64,000 nucleotides of DNA, taken from positions 1 to 64,000 of the forward strand of contig JAUHVK010000012.1 in the NCBI GenBank assembly GCA_030425145.1, in the 5' to 3' direction. Below, piece by piece: positions 17,637 through 26,257 of this stretch (position 1 is its first letter; each line of letters begins with the position of its first letter). The notes below the pieces were generated by a model. That model saw nothing but the letters and a program-made list of their open reading frames with translations. It had not been told where the DNA came from and did no database searches. The position numbers were made by a program, and so were the translations under genes. The stretch is from Alphaproteobacteria bacterium (GTDB lineage: Bacteria; Pseudomonadota; Alphaproteobacteria; Rhodobacterales; Rhodobacteraceae).

Positions 17637-19130
17637 TTATTCATTGTCTTTTCTGTCGTTCGATTGGGGTGTGTCGTGGACCGCGATCCACTGGCATTCG
17701 GTGAACTCATGCACTGCGTCCCGGCCACCAAAGCGACCGTAGCCCGAGGCTTTGACCCCGCCGAACGGCAGTCGCGGATCGTCGTAAACAGTGGAGCCGT
17801 TGACATGCCCGATCCCGGTTTCGATCTGGCAGAGCATCTCACGTGCGGCCTCTGTGTCGCGGCTGAAAACAGACGCCACGAGGCCGAAATCCGTGTCATT
17901 GGCCAGAGCCAACGCCTCTTCGGCATCGGCCACGCGAATGATGCCGGTGATCGGGCCAAACGCCTCTTCGTCGTAAAACATCATCCCCGGCGCCACGCGA
18001 TCGAGCACGGCTGGCTGTAAGCCACCGCCCGACAACTCACCGCCAGTGATCAACTCGGCTCCTTTCGACAATGCGTCGTCGATCATGGCGCGCAGGCGCA
18101 CCGCCGCTGCGGGACTTATGAGCGCCCCAAGTGGCCCGGGCTGACCCGGCACAAAGCGCAGTGCCTGTGCCTCGCGCGCCAACCGCTCTGCAAACGCGTC
18201 AGCCACTGCATCTGCAACGATGACCCTCTCCGTCGACATGCAGATTTGCCCTTGGTTGAAGAAGCTGCCATGCGCGATCGCGCGTGCCGCCAAGTCCAAA
18301 TCTGCATCCGCCAGAACGACCGCTGTGCCTTTGCCCGACAGCTCCAACAGGCAGGGTTTCAGGTGATGTGCCGCCGTCACGGCAATCTCGCGGCCCACCC
18401 GGGTTGATCCGGTGAAATTCACCCTGCGCACCGCAGGGTGCGCAATCAGTGCCTCGACGACCTCTTCGGCATGGTCCGGCGCATTGGTGATGTAGTTGAG
18501 CACACCGGGCGGCAGGCCCGCCCCGCAGATCGTGTCCGCGACCCATTCATGAGTTTTCGGACAAAGCTCCGACCCCTTCAGCACTACGGTGTTTCCGCAG
18601 GCCAGCGGCGCGGCCACGGCACGCGTGGCAAGGGTAACCGCCGCGTTCCACGGGGCGATTCCCAACACGACCCCGCATGGCCGTCGGCGCAACGTATGCC
18701 CGGGGATCGGTGAGACTGTGTCGTCGATCACCCCGATCAGATCTGATGTCTGGCGTAGCATCCCTGCCGCGAGATCGACATTGAACCGCACCCAGTCCGG
18801 GGCGGACCCCACCTCGGCGGATGCGATCTCGACCACCTCGTCAACATGGGCAATGAGCGCGTCGGCGGCGTTCTGCAATAGCCCGATCCGCTCACGTGTC
18901 GGCAGTGCTGACCATCCGGCAAAAGCATTAGCTGCCGCCGCCGCTGCGGCGCGCGCTTCGACAGCGCGCCCAGCAGCGGCGCGGGTCACAATAGCGTCTG
19001 ACACCGGATGCCGCCTTTCAAAAGCAACAACCGGGTCAGGCGCAACGTGACGCCCTGCAATTATCAGGCGGGTTTCGTACAGGTGCTCCTCCCCAGGCTC
19101 ACTGAACGCAGACCGTCTCCCCACGGTCAC
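17637..19130 (-). CDS. Aldehyde dehydrogenase (salicylaldehyde/vanillin dehydrogenase-like)
   Basis: This 497-residue ALDH has the oxyanion asparagine in PWN (N162), the base E264 in an ELSGKG variant of ELGGK, and the catalytic C297 in FNQGQICMSTE. That context, with the C-terminal PFGGVKASGYGRFGG, matches salicylaldehyde, benzaldehyde and vanillin dehydrogenases. It is the first gene of the liv-type operon. Its stop codon sits inside the ribosome-binding region of the receptor gene. An AraC-family regulator is divergent. It probably oxidises an aromatic aldehyde related to the transporter's ligand. Confidence 0.88.
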   Translation of the reverse strand: MTVGRRSAFSEPGEEHLYETRLIIAGRHVAPDPVVAFERRHPVSDAIVTRAAAGRAVEARAAAAAAANAFAGWSALPTRERIGLLQNAADALIAHVDEVVEIASAEVGSAPDWVRFNVDLAAGMLRQTSDLIGVIDDTVSPIPGHTLRRRPCGVVLGIAPWNAAVTLATRAVAAPLACGNTVVLKGSELCPKTHEWVADTICGAGLPPGVLNYITNAPDHAEEVVEALIAHPAVRRVNFTGSTRVGREIAVTAAHHLKPCLLELSGKGTAVVLADADLDLAARAIAHGSFFNQGQICMSTERVIVADAVADAFAERLAREAQALRFVPGQPGPLGALISPAAAVRLRAMIDDALSKGAELITGGELSGGGLQPAVLDRVAPGMMFYDEEAFGPITGIIRVADAEEALALANDTDFGLVASVFSRDTEAAREMLCQIETGIGHVNGSTVYDDPRLPFGGVKASGYGRFGGRDAVHEFTECQWIAVHDTPQSNDRKDNE

Positions 19131-19160
19131 CTCCTAAATTCTCTCGGAGAACGGCAGAGT

Positions 19161-19192
19161 AAATGATACTATGTGGTAATTGATTATCATTT
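19161..19192. promoter_or_regulatory. Inverted repeat in the ALDH/AraC divergent promoter region
   Basis: AAATGATA (19161-19168) and TATCATTT (19185-19192) are a perfect 8-base inverted repeat with a 16-base centre. It is in the 75-base gap between the divergent ALDH operon and the AraC-family gene and is AT-rich in a GC-rich region. It is a candidate operator or overlapping promoter; no regulator is proven. Confidence 0.4.
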
Positions 19193-19205
19193 TGCGGGAA
19201 TCTGA

Positions 19206-20099
19206 ATGCCAGATCAAAAGCTGCACGACTCTGCTACGGTCCGCGCCGGGGCAGTAGAGGGTCCGCTGCGGCCCAGAATCGTGGGCCTCGCCGAGAGCCT
19301 GCGCGGACCGTCCTGGTGTGCTGTTCTGATTGAGGATGGGGCCGTCGACATTGCCGAAGGCGCACAGCGAATTGAGGCTCCGGCACTGGCCTGGCGACCG
19401 TGGCGCGAAGGCTTGCGCCTGCGTTTCGACGCCGGGGCGGTGGGGGCTTATGTGCTCCTCAACGCAAGCGTGCTTGGCAACACAATCGGCCATCTACCCG
19501 AAGCGCGTGATCTCCGCGATGTAGCGGACCACGACATCAGCGTCCCGCTTCGACACGCCTCGGAAAAGCGCGATGCGCTGCGCACAGCCTTTGCCGGTAT
19601 TCGCCGTGAACTTGATGAAGACGCCCCCGCCGCGCATGTGGTGGTCGAAGCTTATCTTCGCGTGATCCTCATCGAAGTCTTCCGCTCGGCGCAGTCGTTT
19701 TCAGGCGGTCCGCGCGGGGCAAGCCCGTCTCATCGTGCCTTCACGCGGTTCAGCACGCTGGTCGAACGGCATTTCCGTGAACGCTGGACGGTGAACGACT
19801 ATGCCGAACGACTTGGCCTGACTCGCGATCGGCTTGGCGACATCTGTCGCCGGGTGCGGGATCTTGGCCCGAAAGACATCATTGACCGCCGTGTGATGAT
19901 CGAAGCGCGGCTGCTTCTGGAAACCTCGGGCCGGTCAATCAACGAGATCTCGAGCGCCCTTGGCTTCGGCTCGTCTGCCCAGTTCAACCGATTCTTCGTG
20001 CGTCACGCTCAGCAACCCCCGGGCGCCTATCGCGCGGCATTTCAAAAGGGCATTGAGGTAGGTGTGTCTGATCCGGCGCGGCCCTTCGACTGGCCTTAA
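19206..20099 (+). CDS. AraC-family transcriptional regulator
   Basis: This 297-residue protein has a cupin-like N-terminal ligand domain (about 20-100) and a C-terminal AraC double helix-turn-helix (about 185-285). The second helix-turn-helix contains SINEISSALGFGSSAQFNRF and is followed by a conserved P-G-A-Y-R close. Members of this family usually activate neighbouring catabolic genes when an aromatic or sugar effector binds. It is divergent from the liv/ALDH operon, so that operon is its likely target, through the inverted repeat between the genes. Confidence 0.88.
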   Translation: MPDQKLHDSATVRAGAVEGPLRPRIVGLAESLRGPSWCAVLIEDGAVDIAEGAQRIEAPALAWRPWREGLRLRFDAGAVGAYVLLNASVLGNTIGHLPEARDLRDVADHDISVPLRHASEKRDALRTAFAGIRRELDEDAPAAHVVVEAYLRVILIEVFRSAQSFSGGPRGASPSHRAFTRFSTLVERHFRERWTVNDYAERLGLTRDRLGDICRRVRDLGPKDIIDRRVMIEARLLLETSGRSINEISSALGFGSSAQFNRFFVRHAQQPPGAYRAAFQKGIEVGVSDPARPFDWP

Positions 20100-20103
20100 A
20101 TCG

Positions 20104-20181
20104 ATAATGTATACAGAAATATCAACATAAGCCGAAAATACGGCCAAAACTTATCAATTGACAGATTTCTGTATACATAAT
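20104..20181. promoter_or_regulatory. Paired inverted operator with TGTATACA cores upstream of the GntR/ligM operon
   Basis: Two 17-base arms (20104-20120 and 20165-20181) are inverted copies with one mismatch. Each arm holds the 8-base palindrome TGTATACA (20108-20115 and 20170-20177). The cores are 62 bases apart, about six helical turns, which fits binding of two dimers on one DNA face with looping. A TTGACA hexamer at 20158-20163 next to the second arm could be a -35 element. The GntR gene starts 50 bases downstream, so autoregulation is likely. Confidence 0.65.
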
Positions 20182-20231
20182 AGCCAGAGTGCCAGATTGC
20201 CGCGGGGAGGCGGTTTGCACTGGAGGGGTGC

Positions 20232-20960
20232 ATGTCAGATCGCAAGACGCAGTTCGACAAGGCGCTGCTGGGTCTTCGCTCGCTTGTGATGAGCGGCGAA
20301 TTCGCAGCCAGCGCGCGACTGCCCGAAGTGGCTCTCGCAGAGCGCTTGGGTATCTCGCGCACGCCTTTGCGTCAGGCGATGGACCGGCTGGTGGCCGAAG
20401 GGTTGCTGGAACGGATCGAAACCGGCGGGTGCCGTGCGGCGCGCTTTACTCTCGACGACATCAACGACGCGATTGAACTTCGCGGAGTCATTGAGGGTAC
20501 TGCTGCGCGTCTGGCTGCCGAACGTGGCGCCGACCCGGTCAAGCTGAAAGAGGCGCGCTACGTTCTGGAGTCGATCGACGGTGCACTCATGCAGCCAGAC
20601 AATATCGACTTTGATGCCTACGTGCATGAGAACGCACGCTTCCATGAGCTACTTGCGGGGATGTCCGGGAGCCTGATCATCGAGCGCGAGGTCGCCCGGA
20701 TCAGCCAATTGCCGCTCGCCTCGCCAAGCGCTTTTTTGCGCGAACAGGAACTGATCCCCGATTTCGGTGCATCCCTGATGATCGCTCAGGGACAACACCG
20801 CGCGATCCTCGAAGCCATTGCCGCCCGCGAAGGGGCGCGGGCCGAAGCCTTGTCCCGAGAACATGCCCGCCTCGCGCGGCGCAACCTTGACTACCTTGCC
20901 AATGCCGGACCGGGGGTCGCCACACGGGTGCCCGGCCTGTCCTTGCTTACCGCTGAATAA
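20232..20960 (+). CDS. GntR-family (FadR/FCD subfamily) transcriptional regulator
   Basis: This 242-residue protein has a winged-helix N-terminus (about 1-70, with the recognition segment RLGISRTPLRQAMDRL) and an all-helical FCD effector domain (about 85-225). FCD regulators usually repress catabolic genes until an organic acid binds. It is the first gene of a plus-strand run that continues with the LigM-type demethylase, a TRAP transporter, an extradiol dioxygenase and an N-acetyltransferase. The paired TGTATACA operator just upstream is its likely binding site. The effector is probably an aromatic acid, by context only. Confidence 0.88.
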   Translation: MSDRKTQFDKALLGLRSLVMSGEFAASARLPEVALAERLGISRTPLRQAMDRLVAEGLLERIETGGCRAARFTLDDINDAIELRGVIEGTAARLAAERGADPVKLKEARYVLESIDGALMQPDNIDFDAYVHENARFHELLAGMSGSLIIEREVARISQLPLASPSAFLREQELIPDFGASLMIAQGQHRAILEAIAAREGARAEALSREHARLARRNLDYLANAGPGVATRVPGLSLLTAE

Positions 20961-20984
20961 GAATCCGAGGAGGAGATTACGTCT

Positions 20985-22391
20985 ATGCCAAGCCTGTCAG
21001 ATAAGATGAAGGAATGGGCCAACCCTGTAGAAATGCTCAGGAATTCACAGATCGGGATGTATGTGTACCCGGTCGTGACCCCGGAGTTCCGCAACTGGCG
21101 TGTGGAACAGGAAGCGTGGCGCAAGACCGCCGTCCTGTTCGACCAGTCGCACCACATGGACGAGCTGATCGTCGAAGGCCCGCAGGCCGAGGAATTCCTC
21201 GCCTATCACGGCATCAACGCGTTCGGGAATTTCAACCTGAACCGTGCCAAGCACTATGTACCCGTCACACCGAACGGTCACGTGATCGGCGACCACATCA
21301 TCTTCCGCGAGCGTGAGGACAAATTCATCCTCGTGGGCCGTGCGCCGACGTCCAACTGGCTGTTGTTCGCTGCCGCCTGGGGCAAGTGGAATGTCCGGAT
21401 CAAGCATGACCCGCGTTCCACATCGCGCCCCGAGGGTGAGCGCGTTCTCCGGACCCATTACCGCTATCAGATCCAGGGCCCGGATGCGCCGAAGATCTTT
21501 GAAAAGATGAATGGTGGCCCGATCCCGGACATCAAGTTCTTCCATGTTGACTGGATCAACATCGGCTCCAAGAAGGTGCAGGCGCTACGCCACGGCATGT
21601 CAGGTGCGCCGGGTCTCGAAGTGTGGGGCCCCTACGAAGACAAGCACTATATCCACTCGACCATTCTTCAGGCGGCCCGCGATGCTGGTGTTGATCTGGT
21701 CCAGTGCGGCAGCCGTGCCTATTCGACCAACACGCTGGAGTCGGGCTGGATCCCGTCACCGCTGCCGGGCATCTACACCGGCGACGGCATGCTGGCCGAC
21801 TACCGTGACTGGCTGGGCACTGACATGTACGAAGCGGCAGGCGCTATCGGTGGCAGCTTCGTCAGCGACAATATCGAAGACTACTACGTCAACCCGTTCG
21901 AACTGGGTTACGACTTCTACATCGGCTGGAAAAAGGACGACTTCATCGGCAAGGACGCGCTCCTGAAGATGAAAGAGAGTGGTAACAGCCGCAAGAAAGT
22001 CACCTTCGAGTGGAACAAGGAAGACGTGCTCAAGGTCATCGCGTCGGCCTTCGACGACGGTATCCCCTACAAGTGGATCGACTTCCCGCAGCCGAACTAC
22101 GCATCGTCCTCGGCTGACATGATCATGCATGGCGACAAGATGGTCGGCATGAGCATGTTCAACGGCTACAGCTACAACGAACGTTGCGTGCTGTCGCTGG
22201 GTGTCGTCGATCAAAGCGTCGAGGTGGGCGATGTCCTGACCCTTCGCTGGGGCGAGTCCGACGACACGGCAAAAACCTCGACCGAGCAGCACAAACAGGC
22301 CGAAATTCGTGTCCGTGTGTCGCCGACACCGTATTCGAACGAAGCCCGTTCGAGCTATGCTGAGAACAGCTGGCGGACAAAAGCCGTCTGA
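20985..22391 (+). CDS. ligM: Tetrahydrofolate-dependent aromatic O-demethylase, LigM/DesA family
   Basis: This 468-residue protein belongs to the GcvT-like aminomethyltransferase superfamily. It matches my recollection of Sphingobium LigM along most of its length (EMLRNSQIG, YVPVTPNGHVIGD, GWIPSPLPGIYTGD, GAIGGSFVS). LigM moves the methyl group of vanillate or 3-O-methylgallate to tetrahydrofolate, giving protocatechuate or gallate; DesA does the same with syringate. The start follows GAGGAGGAGA. No ligH, metF or folD gene is next to it, so methyl-THF must be recycled from elsewhere. DmdA-type DMSP demethylases are distant relatives, but the similarity favours an aromatic substrate. Confidence 0.85.
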   Translation: MPSLSDKMKEWANPVEMLRNSQIGMYVYPVVTPEFRNWRVEQEAWRKTAVLFDQSHHMDELIVEGPQAEEFLAYHGINAFGNFNLNRAKHYVPVTPNGHVIGDHIIFREREDKFILVGRAPTSNWLLFAAAWGKWNVRIKHDPRSTSRPEGERVLRTHYRYQIQGPDAPKIFEKMNGGPIPDIKFFHVDWINIGSKKVQALRHGMSGAPGLEVWGPYEDKHYIHSTILQAARDAGVDLVQCGSRAYSTNTLESGWIPSPLPGIYTGDGMLADYRDWLGTDMYEAAGAIGGSFVSDNIEDYYVNPFELGYDFYIGWKKDDFIGKDALLKMKESGNSRKKVTFEWNKEDVLKVIASAFDDGIPYKWIDFPQPNYASSSADMIMHGDKMVGMSMFNGYSYNERCVLSLGVVDQSVEVGDVLTLRWGESDDTAKTSTEQHKQAEIRVRVSPTPYSNEARSSYAENSWRTKAV

Positions 22392-22445
22392 TCGGCACGA
22401 AATTCAGGTGGTGCCCACGCAGAAGGGGCGCCGCCTGTCACACTT

Positions 22446-22467
22446 GGTCTGACGAGATCAGACCTTT
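22446..22467 (+). promoter_or_regulatory. Hairpin between ligM and the TRAP receptor gene
   Basis: GGTCTGA and TCAGACC pair perfectly around a CGAGA loop and are followed by TTT, 15 bases before the receptor ATG. The U-tract is short, so this is better read as an attenuator or processing site that separates ligM from the transporter message than as a strong terminator. Confidence 0.5.
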
Positions 22468-22481
22468 CATGGGAGGAAGAC

Positions 22482-23456
22482 ATGACACTCAGAACGACGT
22501 TTATCGGAGCCGCTTTGGCTGTGGCTTCCGCTGCACCTCTGGCCGCTCAGGAATTGAAATTCGCCAATTTCACGCCGCCGTTCCACACGGTCAATGCAAG
22601 CGTGATCGAAAAACTGAACGCCGATCTGTCGGCGGCGACAGGCGGCAGCCTGACAGTGCGCGGCTATCATGGCGGCGAACTGGGCGCGGGCCCGGTCGAG
22701 CAATATGTCCGCGCTGTGCAAGGTGTGGCCGACATCACTTGGGGCCTACCAGGCTACACCTCGCAGCAATTCGAAAAGACGATGATCGTCGAACTGCCGG
22801 GCGTTGTGCCGGAAGGCAAAACAGGTGCCGACGCGCTCTGCGATGCGATGGATGAGATCTCGGGCGAATTCCCGGGCACCGTGCCCGTGGCGCTTTGGAC
22901 GTCAGAGCCGAACATCATGATCATGAAAGACAAGGTTGTCCGCACCCCTGCCGATCTGGCGGGCCTCAAGATCCGCGTCGCGGGCGCAACGGCGGGTAAA
23001 GTGGCCGAAGCGTTGGGTGCGACTCCGGTACAGATGCCAATCAACCAGGTCTACAACTCGCTTCAGACCGGACTGATCGACGGCGTCTTCACCGGAGCCT
23101 CGACGCTCAGCGACTTCAAACTCGACGAAGTGGCCGATGCCTTCACCTTGGGTGCCCCGCTTGGCCGTTTGGCTTTCTTTGCCGTGATGGGGCAGGGTGC
23201 CTATGACGCGCTTTCGGACGAGGCCAAGGCGGCTTTGGACGAGGCGCGAGGCTGTGGGCTGGGTAATAATGCCGAGACAGCCTGGAACGCCACGGCAGAC
23301 GAGGCGCTCGAAGCAGCACGCGCCGATGCGGCCAACACCTTTGTCGATCTGACCGCTGAAGAAGCGCAGGCCTTCCAAGAGGCCGTTTCGAACGTGGTCG
23401 CCGAATATGTCGCGAGCGTGAGTGGCGATGCGGCATTGGCCGCGATGCAGAACTAA
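22482..23456 (+). CDS. TRAP transporter substrate-binding protein, DctP family
   Basis: The 324-residue precursor has a Sec signal peptide (cut near A-A-Q at residue 23) and a DctP fold. The family region GLKIRVAGATAGKVAEALGATPVQMP includes the conserved arginine that clamps the ligand carboxylate. It presents an organic acid in the periplasm to the DctQM permease encoded next. With LigM upstream and a dioxygenase downstream, an aromatic acid such as vanillate or a related compound is the likely ligand. A GGGAGGA site precedes the ATG. Confidence 0.9.
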   Translation: MTLRTTFIGAALAVASAAPLAAQELKFANFTPPFHTVNASVIEKLNADLSAATGGSLTVRGYHGGELGAGPVEQYVRAVQGVADITWGLPGYTSQQFEKTMIVELPGVVPEGKTGADALCDAMDEISGEFPGTVPVALWTSEPNIMIMKDKVVRTPADLAGLKIRVAGATAGKVAEALGATPVQMPINQVYNSLQTGLIDGVFTGASTLSDFKLDEVADAFTLGAPLGRLAFFAVMGQGAYDALSDEAKAALDEARGCGLGNNAETAWNATADEALEAARADAANTFVDLTAEEAQAFQEAVSNVVAEYVASVSGDAALAAMQN

Positions 23457-23963
23457 GTGTTGGAGCGGATACGCACCCTTGCGGACAGGCTGATCGGCCT
23501 GTCCGCCGCTATTGGTTCGACCGCTCTTTTGTGCGTCGTGGTCGTGGTGCTGATCGACGTGATCGGTCGGGCCTTTGGCAAGCCGCTTTATGGCGGGCAG
23601 GACATCACGACAATGGCGACGGTGATCCTTGTCTTTGCGCCAATGGCGCTCTGTGACCGGCTGGGCGGGCACATCTCGGTCGATCTGTTCGAACGCTATT
23701 TCCCGGACGCAATGAACCGTCTGATCGACATCTGTGTTGCCACCATGGGCGCGGTCATCTTTGCCACGCTGGCGTGGGCCACATGGGACAGCGCCAAACT
23801 GTCAGTCATGCTCAACCTGTCGACCAACCTCCTTTATCTGCCCAAAGCCTGGTTCCAATGGGCCTCTATCGGGTTTCTGTGCCTCGCAGCTTTCGGCCTT
23901 GCGCTGCGCGCGCTTGAGCTTTCGATCACGGGCCGCGACATCCGCAAAGAGACCCACTCATGA
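23457..23963 (+). CDS. TRAP transporter small permease, DctQ family
   Basis: This 168-residue protein has four predicted membrane helices. The DctQ hallmark VIGRAFGKPLYGGQDIT lies in the first loop. It begins with GTG immediately after the receptor stop, so there is no gap between the genes; a TTG one codon later is an alternative start. It joins with DctM to form the sodium-coupled importer, and its stop overlaps the DctM start by four bases. Confidence 0.88.
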   Translation: MLERIRTLADRLIGLSAAIGSTALLCVVVVVLIDVIGRAFGKPLYGGQDITTMATVILVFAPMALCDRLGGHISVDLFERYFPDAMNRLIDICVATMGAVIFATLAWATWDSAKLSVMLNLSTNLLYLPKAWFQWASIGFLCLAAFGLALRALELSITGRDIRKETHS

Positions 23964-25264
23964 GCGCGTCCGTCACAGGCGTGGTTGGAATGCTCGCGCT
24001 GTTTGCGCTGCTGGCGCTGCGGGTGCCTGTGGCCTTTGCAATGTTCGTGATCGGTTTTCTGGGCATCTGGGCGCTGAACGGTCTGAACGCGGCGACATCG
24101 CTCTTGGCGTCCGAGGCATTCACGCTGGCCTCCTCGCCGGAATTGGTGGTGATCCCGCTCTTCATCCTGATGGGCAACGTGGCATCGCAGACCGGTATGA
24201 GCCGCCAATTGTTTGATGCCGCTTATGCTGTAATCGGGTCGATCCGCGGCGGCTTGGCGTCGGCCACCGTGATCGGCTGCGGCGGGTTCGCGGCACTGTC
24301 AGGATCGTCCGTCGCGTCCGCCCTGACAATGGGCAAGGTCGCCCTGTCGGAAATGGACCGATTCAAATACGACGACCGCCTGTCCACTGGCGTGGTTGCA
24401 GCGGGTGGCACGCTGGGCATTCTGATCCCACCCTCCACAGGTTTTGTGATCTACGCCATCCTGACCGAGCAATCCATCGGCCGCCTGTTCCTTGCCGGTG
24501 TGCTTCCGGGCCTGCTCTTGCTCACCATGTTCGTACTTGCGGTAACGATGCTCTGCATGATCCGCCCAGAATTGGGACCAGCCGGGCCGAAGACCGCCCT
24601 GTCCGAGAAACTCCGGGCGGTTGGCGGGGCCGGACCCATTGTGCTGGTGATCTTCATCACCATCGGCGGCATGTATGGCGGGTTTTTCTCTCCGGTTGAG
24701 GCGGCCGCCGTCGGGGCAGGGGCGGTGATCCTGATCGGCGTGGTCACTCGAACAATGACGCTGTCCATGCTCTGGGCCGCCTCGAAAGACAGCGTCGTGA
24801 CCACGGCAACGGTCATGTTGATCCTGATAGCCGCACACATGATCAATCCGTTCCTCGCGCTCAGCCATATGACCGATCTGGTCGCACAGGCATTTGTCGC
24901 GCTTGATCTCGGGCCGATGGGCAGCCTGCTGTTGATCCTCGGGATCTACATTGTTCTAGGCTGCTTTCTCGAAGGGTTCGCCATGCTGGTGCTGACCCTG
25001 CCGATCTTCTTTCCCATTGTGCTCGACCTTGGTATCGACCCGATCTGGTTTGGTGTTCTGGTCGTGCTTTCGCTCGAGATGGGGCTGATCTCACCCCCCG
25101 TCGGTCTGAACGTCTTTATCGTGAAATCCGTGGCCCCTGGCGTGTCGCTGGGGCGGATCTTCGTGGGTGTCGTGCCCTTCTGGGTCATGATGTTGCTCAC
25201 GCTCGCGATCCTCGTGGCCTTCCCGCAAATCTCGCTCGTCCTGCCAAACACCATGTTTAATTGA
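23960..25264 (+). CDS. TRAP transporter large permease, DctM family
   Basis: This 434-residue, about 12-helix protein carries the DctM signatures GGFAALSGSSVASALTMGK and GGTLGILIPPSTGFVIY, and the second-half LISPPVGLNVFIVKS. It is the transport module of the TRAP system whose receptor and small subunit lie just upstream. Its end is seven bases before the dioxygenase start, which supports one operon for uptake and ring cleavage. Confidence 0.92.
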   Translation: MSASVTGVVGMLALFALLALRVPVAFAMFVIGFLGIWALNGLNAATSLLASEAFTLASSPELVVIPLFILMGNVASQTGMSRQLFDAAYAVIGSIRGGLASATVIGCGGFAALSGSSVASALTMGKVALSEMDRFKYDDRLSTGVVAAGGTLGILIPPSTGFVIYAILTEQSIGRLFLAGVLPGLLLLTMFVLAVTMLCMIRPELGPAGPKTALSEKLRAVGGAGPIVLVIFITIGGMYGGFFSPVEAAAVGAGAVILIGVVTRTMTLSMLWAASKDSVVTTATVMLILIAAHMINPFLALSHMTDLVAQAFVALDLGPMGSLLLILGIYIVLGCFLEGFAMLVLTLPIFFPIVLDLGIDPIWFGVLVVLSLEMGLISPPVGLNVFIVKSVAPGVSLGRIFVGVVPFWVMMLLTLAILVAFPQISLVLPNTMFN

Positions 25265-25271
25265 GGCTCCT

Positions 25272-26228
25272 ATGACCGAACCCTGTTTTGACGTCGCTCA
25301 TCTTGGCCATGTGGAGGTCTTGACCAACAAGTTCGATGAGAGTCTCGATTTCTTCACCCGTGTGTACGGACTGAAACTATCGGCGTTGGAGGGCGACAGC
25401 GCCTATCTGCGGGCGTGGGACGATTACGAGTTCCACTCGCTCAAACTCACCAATTCAGACACCACCGGGGTGGCCCATATCGGCTACCGCGTGTCGTCCG
25501 AGGCGGCGCTGGAGCGGCGCGTCAAGGTGATCGAGGCATCGGGCTACAAGACCCACGGCTGGGTGGAAGGCGATCTGGGGCACGGGCGTGCCTATCGGTT
25601 CGAAGACCCGTTCGGACATGTGTTCGAACTCTACTGGGACACGGTGAAATACGACCCGCCCGAAGATGACAAACCGGCCCTCAAGAATATGTCCAGCCGC
25701 TTTCACGCGCAGGGCGTTTCCCCGCGCCGGATCGACCACCTGAATCTGCTGGCCGCCGACGTGACTCAATTCCGCGACTTCATGCAGACCTGTCTGGGCA
25801 GTCGCGTGACCGAACAGATCCGTCTGAACAACGGGCGTCTTGGCGGGTGCTGGTTCACCATCAACAACAAGACCTACGATCTGGCTTGCACCGAAGAGCA
25901 CGGGCGCGGCAGCAACCGTCTGCACCATGTGACCTACGCCACCGACCAGCGCGAAGACATCCTGCGCGCGGCCGACATCTTTCTGGAAAACGGCGTCCAT
26001 ATCGAAACCGGCCCGCACAAACACGCTATTCAGGGGACGTTCTTCCTCTATGTCTGGGAACCGGCGGGCAACCGGGTGGAACTGGCCAATGCCGGTGCGC
26101 GGCTGATCTTGCAGCCGGATTGGGAAACCGTCACCTGGACCGAGGACGAGCGCAAGAAGGGGCAGGCCTGGGGGCTCAAGACGATCGAGACCTTCCACAC
26201 CCACGGCACCCCCCCGGTCGAAAGCTGA
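25272..26228 (+). CDS. Type I (vicinal oxygen chelate) extradiol ring-cleavage dioxygenase, catechol 2,3-dioxygenase family
   Basis: This 318-residue protein has two VOC modules (about 8-125 and 150-275). The likely Fe(II) ligands are H156 in RIDHLN, H218 or H219 in RLHHVTY and E270 in GNRVEL. The extradiol signature around 247-270 is nearly complete; the position before H251 differs from XylE. It should open a catechol-type ring next to the diol with molecular oxygen. Linked to LigM, its substrate may be protocatechuate, gallate or a related diol, but those are usually cleaved by LigAB/GalA-type enzymes, which are absent here. The exact substrate is open. Confidence 0.85.
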   Translation: MTEPCFDVAHLGHVEVLTNKFDESLDFFTRVYGLKLSALEGDSAYLRAWDDYEFHSLKLTNSDTTGVAHIGYRVSSEAALERRVKVIEASGYKTHGWVEGDLGHGRAYRFEDPFGHVFELYWDTVKYDPPEDDKPALKNMSSRFHAQGVSPRRIDHLNLLAADVTQFRDFMQTCLGSRVTEQIRLNNGRLGGCWFTINNKTYDLACTEEHGRGSNRLHHVTYATDQREDILRAADIFLENGVHIETGPHKHAIQGTFFLYVWEPAGNRVELANAGARLILQPDWETVTWTEDERKKGQAWGLKTIETFHTHGTPPVES

Positions 26229-26257
26229 CCGCGCCGGTGGAGCCCGCGTCCAAGGAT

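Noticed and set aside
19134..19493. A 119-codon minus-strand frame upstream of the ALDH
   Set aside because: It covers the divergent promoter region and the 5' part of the AraC gene, and has no domain.
20985..22391. DMSP demethylase DmdA instead of LigM
   Set aside because: At 468 residues with LigM/DesA-type segments and an aromatic context, it fits LigM better; DmdA is shorter (about 370 residues).
25847..26257. N-terminal extension of the NAT frame
   Set aside because: It lies inside the dioxygenase gene in another frame; the NAT fold begins at the ATG at 26258.
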